From: Bacteroidales bacterium
GTDB taxonomy: Bacteria > Bacteroidota > Bacteroidia > Bacteroidales > VadinHA17
Assembly (NCBI GenBank): GCA_025455505.1
Contig: JALOMK010000050.1
Location: forward strand, 1-9,713
Direction: 5' to 3'
DNA length: 9,713 nt
In this document: in pieces, positions 7,408-9,713 of the stretch
Numbering within the stretch: position 1 is the stretch's first letter
Layout: every line of letters starts with the position of its first letter
Notes under the pieces: model-generated
Databases searched by the model: none
The model's input: the letters and a program-made list of their open reading frames with translations, nothing else
What the model was told of the DNA's origin: nothing
Program-made: the position numbers and the translations under genes

Positions 7408-7869
7408 ATGTACAAATCAAGAATCAATTACCTGCCCGCGCTGCTCTTTATTGTCGCAGCATTTTTTATTTCATCCTGCTCGGGCCCGGAAGCTGAGGCG
7501 CCGGTTTTTATACCGCAGGAAGGAGGAACTGCCCCATTTTCAAAAGCGGTAAGAGCCGGGGACTTCATCTATTTGTCAGGTATGCTGGGGACATCGGCCG
7601 ATGGCAGCCTGGATCCGGATTTCAACAACCAGTCAAAACAGGTAATGGAGAATATCAGGGCAAGGCTCGGCGAACTGGGTCTTGAGATGAAGGATGTCGT
7701 AAAGGCTACTGTAATGATCAGGGACATGGCAAAATGGTCCGATTTCAATGTCATCTACAAGTCGTATTTTGAAGAAGGACGATATCCTGCGAGGAGCGCC
7801 TTTGGCGCCGCTGCCCTTGCGCTGGGAGCAGAAATAGAGGTTGAAGTCATCGCTTATAAAGCCCGGTGA
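7408..7869 (+). CDS. RidA (YjgF/UK114) family protein carried on a lipoprotein signal
   Basis: RidA proteins hydrolyse reactive enamine/imine intermediates made by PLP enzymes, as trimers, normally in the cytosol with about 128 residues. This copy has 153 residues because it starts with a lipoprotein signal: hydrophobic stretch LPALLFIVAAFFISSC, with Cys24 as the likely lipidated residue. The domain (about 33-153) keeps the active-site Arg129 in YPARSAFG and Glu144 in EIEVEVIA, 15 residues apart as between Arg105 and Glu120 of E. coli RidA, plus the glycine of YLSGMLG (Gly58). The usual Tyr in the GPYSQ-like motif is Phe44 (APFSKAV). Deaminase activity is therefore possible but the location is unusual and the substrate unknown. 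It begins 140 bp after the repeat-protein gene with no clear ribosome binding site and converges on the flavin oxidoreductase gene. Confidence 0.9.
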   Translation: MYKSRINYLPALLFIVAAFFISSCSGPEAEAPVFIPQEGGTAPFSKAVRAGDFIYLSGMLGTSADGSLDPDFNNQSKQVMENIRARLGELGLEMKDVVKATVMIRDMAKWSDFNVIYKSYFEEGRYPARSAFGAAALALGAEIEVEVIAYKAR

Positions 7870-7926
7870 AAGGACTCAGCCCGCAATTTGGATAATTCAA
7901 GCTCAGTCACGCTGCAACATGGAATA

Positions 7927-8037
<111 letters not shown>

Positions 8038-8985
8038 TTAGGCTTTGCATTCCTGTAATATAGATTCTGCCTGGAACGATGAAGTAATAAGACCGACTGC
8101 TCCCGTAAGTATCCCTGCTTTTCTGACTGCTTCGGCAAATGGAACCTGGTAACCCGGGCTGAAGGGGATTTTTGCGCTTGCTATGTTGCCACCCGACGAG
8201 CAGTCGATGAGGTCGACATCCAGCTCCTTAAGGATGCCTGCAAGTTTTACGCTTTCCTCAACGGACCAGCCTCCTTCAGTCCATTCTGTTGATGAGATTC
8301 GTACAAATAGAGGGTTTTCGGAGGGCCAAACCGTTCTTATTGCTTCCGTAACCTCAAGAAGCAGTCTTATCCTGTTTTCGAAGGGACCTCCGTATTTGTC
8401 AGTCCTGAGGTTGCTGAGCGGGGAAAGGAATTCCTGCAGGAGGTACCCGTGTGCGCTGTGGATCTCAATCACCTTGTAACCAGCGGCCTTTGCACGAAAT
8501 GCGGCTTTCCTGAATGCTGCAACAAGGTTCCCTGCATCACCTTCTCCAAGTTCCGCCGGGGGCCTGTCTCCTTCTGTGAACGGGATGCTGCTGGGAGCAA
8601 TTGTCTGCCAGCCGCCATTTGTAAGCTCGAGCTGTCTTCCCCCTTTCCATGGCAGGTCGCATGATGCCTTGCGCCCGGCATGTGCAAGCTGTATGCCTGC
8701 CACGGCTCCCTGGCTGTGAATGAAATCTACTATCGGTTTCAGTGCAGCGATGTGCTCATCGCTCCATATTCCCATGTCACCGGGTGTAATCCTTCCTTCG
8801 GGCAGAACGGCAGTTGCCTCCTGGATTACAAGCCCGGCGCCTCCGGCTGCCCTTGTCCCGTAATGAACCATGTGCCATCCCGAAGGAAAACCGTCAGTTG
8901 AGGAATACTGGCACATCGGGGCCATTGCAACCCTGTTTTTAAGGGTTAAGCCTTTAATTTTCAGAGGAGAAAATAGAATGCTCAT
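8038..8985 (-). CDS. Old Yellow Enzyme family NADH:flavin oxidoreductase (YqjM-like), cut short by in-frame TAA
   Basis: This FMN TIM-barrel ene-reductase reduces activated C=C bonds with NAD(P)H. The start at 8985 gives MSILFSPLKIKGLTLKNRVAMAPM, the normal family N-terminus; the longer in-frame extension from 9072 has no family resemblance. YqjM-type residues are present: Cys25 and Tyr27 in APMCQYSS, HAGRK at 102-106, His176 and His179 with Tyr181 in IEIHSAHGYLLQEFLSP, the DKYGGPFENR loop at 196-205, and Arg229 in FVRISSTEW. After AVGLITSSFQAESILQECKA the frame hits TAA at 8040-8038, so the product is 315 residues instead of about 350 and lacks the C-terminal [10 protein letters not shown] segment that helps hold the FMN phosphate. 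The missing part is still in frame just downstream (listed separately), so this is either a recent nonsense mutation, a sequence error, or readthrough. It is transcribed divergently from the phosphorylase gene. Confidence 0.93.
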   Translation of the reverse strand: MSILFSPLKIKGLTLKNRVAMAPMCQYSSTDGFPSGWHMVHYGTRAAGGAGLVIQEATAVLPEGRITPGDMGIWSDEHIAALKPIVDFIHSQGAVAGIQLAHAGRKASCDLPWKGGRQLELTNGGWQTIAPSSIPFTEGDRPPAELGEGDAGNLVAAFRKAAFRAKAAGYKVIEIHSAHGYLLQEFLSPLSNLRTDKYGGPFENRIRLLLEVTEAIRTVWPSENPLFVRISSTEWTEGGWSVEESVKLAGILKELDVDLIDCSSGGNIASAKIPFSPGYQVPFAEAVRKAGILTGAVGLITSSFQAESILQECKA

Positions 8986-9088
8986 GATAATAGTTTTTGA
9001 TTCAGGAAGGGCATAAATATAATAAATTAAGGAGAACGGGATCTGCTCAAAACTCTCATGCCCCCGGATCATAAACCGGACCCGTCTG

Positions 9089-9109
9089 ACGAAATTCTAT
9101 TAATTTCGT
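9089..9109. promoter_or_regulatory. 21-bp dyad between the flavin oxidoreductase and phosphorylase genes (candidate operator)
   Basis: ACGAAATT (9089-9096), 5 nt, AATTTCGT (9102-9109) is a perfect inverted repeat with 8-bp arms. It ends 14 nt before the ATG at 9124 and lies in the 138-bp divergent gap, so it could serve the phosphorylase, the oxidoreductase or both. It has no U tract after it and is unlikely to be a terminator, since both genes point away. Confidence 0.35.
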
Positions 9110-9123
9110 AAATTGACATTTTT

Positions 9124-9713
9124 ATGGACGGGCAGTCCTTGAAATTTTTACCTGGAGGCGATCAGCGCTTTCGTAACGCAATTAATACAAACGCAATGCA
9201 TATGAATGGCAAGCAAAACGGAAAATTCTCTGAGACAGGAAGTGCAGCGGATATACGCACAGGACTGAGTGTCGCTGAAATCAGGCAGGCATTTACCGAT
9301 AATCTTATCTGCGGGCTTGGCCGCACCCGGGCCAATTCCACGCGCAACGATTATTATACTGCTCTTGCCATGACTGTGAGGGACAGGCTGCTTAAGAGGG
9401 GAGTGGACACTATCCTCTCATACGCTGAAAACGAATCACGGATCGTTTCATATTTATCAGCTGAATTTCTTCCCGGACCTCACCTGGGGAATAACATGCT
9501 CAGCCTGGGAATTTCTGACCAGGCCAGGCAGGCAATGGCTGAACTGGGCCTGGATATCGACGAACTGATGGAACAGGAAGAAGAACCTGGTCTCGGGAAC
9601 GGCGGGCTGGGTCGTCTCGCATCCTGCTATCTCGATTCGCTTGCTTCACTTGAAGTGCCGGCTATCGGGTATGGAATAAGGTATGAGTTCGGCATTTTTG
9701 ACCAGGTGATAAA
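9124..9713 (+). CDS. glgP: glycogen/alpha-glucan phosphorylase, N-terminal part (3' end outside window)
   Basis: This GT35 enzyme uses phosphate to release glucose 1-phosphate from alpha-1,4-glucan in the cytosol. The 196 complete codons seen cover the N-terminal domain: RNDYYTALAMTVRDRLLKR, YLSAEFLPGPHLGNNMLSLG, and the hallmark GLGNGGLGRLASCYLDSLA (Asn159-Ala165 region) followed by YGIRYEFGIFDQ. The family usually reads YLSxEFLxGRxLxNN; here the Arg is His in PGPHLGNN. The PLP lysine and the rest of the active site are outside the window. ATG 9124 is the first after an in-frame TAA at 9109-9111; ATG 9196 and 9202 are alternatives, as the first 25 or so residues look unlike the family. None has a clear ribosome binding site. 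It is divergent from the flavin oxidoreductase. Confidence 0.92.
   Translation, partial: MDGQSLKFLPGGDQRFRNAINTNAMHMNGKQNGKFSETGSAADIRTGLSVAEIRQAFTDNLICGLGRTRANSTRNDYYTALAMTVRDRLLKRGVDTILSYAENESRIVSYLSAEFLPGPHLGNNMLSLGISDQARQAMAELGLDIDELMEQEEEPGLGNGGLGRLASCYLDSLASLEVPAIGYGIRYEFGIFDQVI

Noticed and set aside
7870..7926. Possible bidirectional terminator between RidA and the oxidoreductase tail
   Set aside because: No stem of useful length with flanking T or A tracts could be seen.
8986..9072. Longer N-terminus for the flavin oxidoreductase starting upstream at 9072
   Set aside because: The extra 29 residues do not resemble the family, whose N-terminus begins at the ATG at 8985.

Overview
The window looks like chromosomal DNA from a member of the Bacteroidota, probably an environmental Bacteroidales-type organism. 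The gene families (an exported DUF5916 barrel protein, a BNR_4 propeller, an LA_2272-like surface repeat protein, a lipoprotein RidA), the scarcity of clear Shine-Dalgarno sites and one good TTTG/TAnnTTTG-type promoter all point that way. This is inferred from family content; there is no rRNA or other taxonomic marker in the window.

Layout. Left edge, + strand: the C-terminal part of a Gfo/Idh/MocA oxidoreductase (3-563), then a secreted BNR_4 beta-propeller protein (724-2097). These converge, with only 2 bp between coding regions, on a - strand pair: a large CBM9-like/DUF5916 predicted outer-membrane protein (6351-3661), followed after 217 bp by an exported amidohydrolase (3443-2100). Divergent from DUF5916, on the + strand, are an exported glycine-repeat protein of LA_2272 type (6446-7267) and a lipoprotein RidA (7408-7869). 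These converge on an Old Yellow Enzyme family flavin oxidoreductase (8985-8038, - strand) whose frame is cut by a TAA, with the rest of the C-terminus still readable in frame down to 7927. At the right edge a glycogen/alpha-glucan phosphorylase begins on the + strand (9124 onward) and runs out of the window.

How the genes may work together. The left half (oxidoreductase, propeller, amidohydrolase, CBM9-like/DUF5916 barrel) would suit handling of a sugar acid or glycan outside the cytoplasm, but there is no SusC/SusD pair, so this is only a guess from neighbourhood. The right half is a set of apparently independent housekeeping or accessory genes.

No mobile element, CRISPR array, tRNA or rRNA was found. 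No gap between genes exceeds 300 bp; the longest is 3444-3660. I do not see a clear new multi-gene system. The points most worth following are the in-frame stop in the flavin oxidoreductase, the membrane-anchored RidA, the 14-fold repeat protein, the run of four inverted repeats at 3572-3662, and the dyads sitting in the intergenic control regions.
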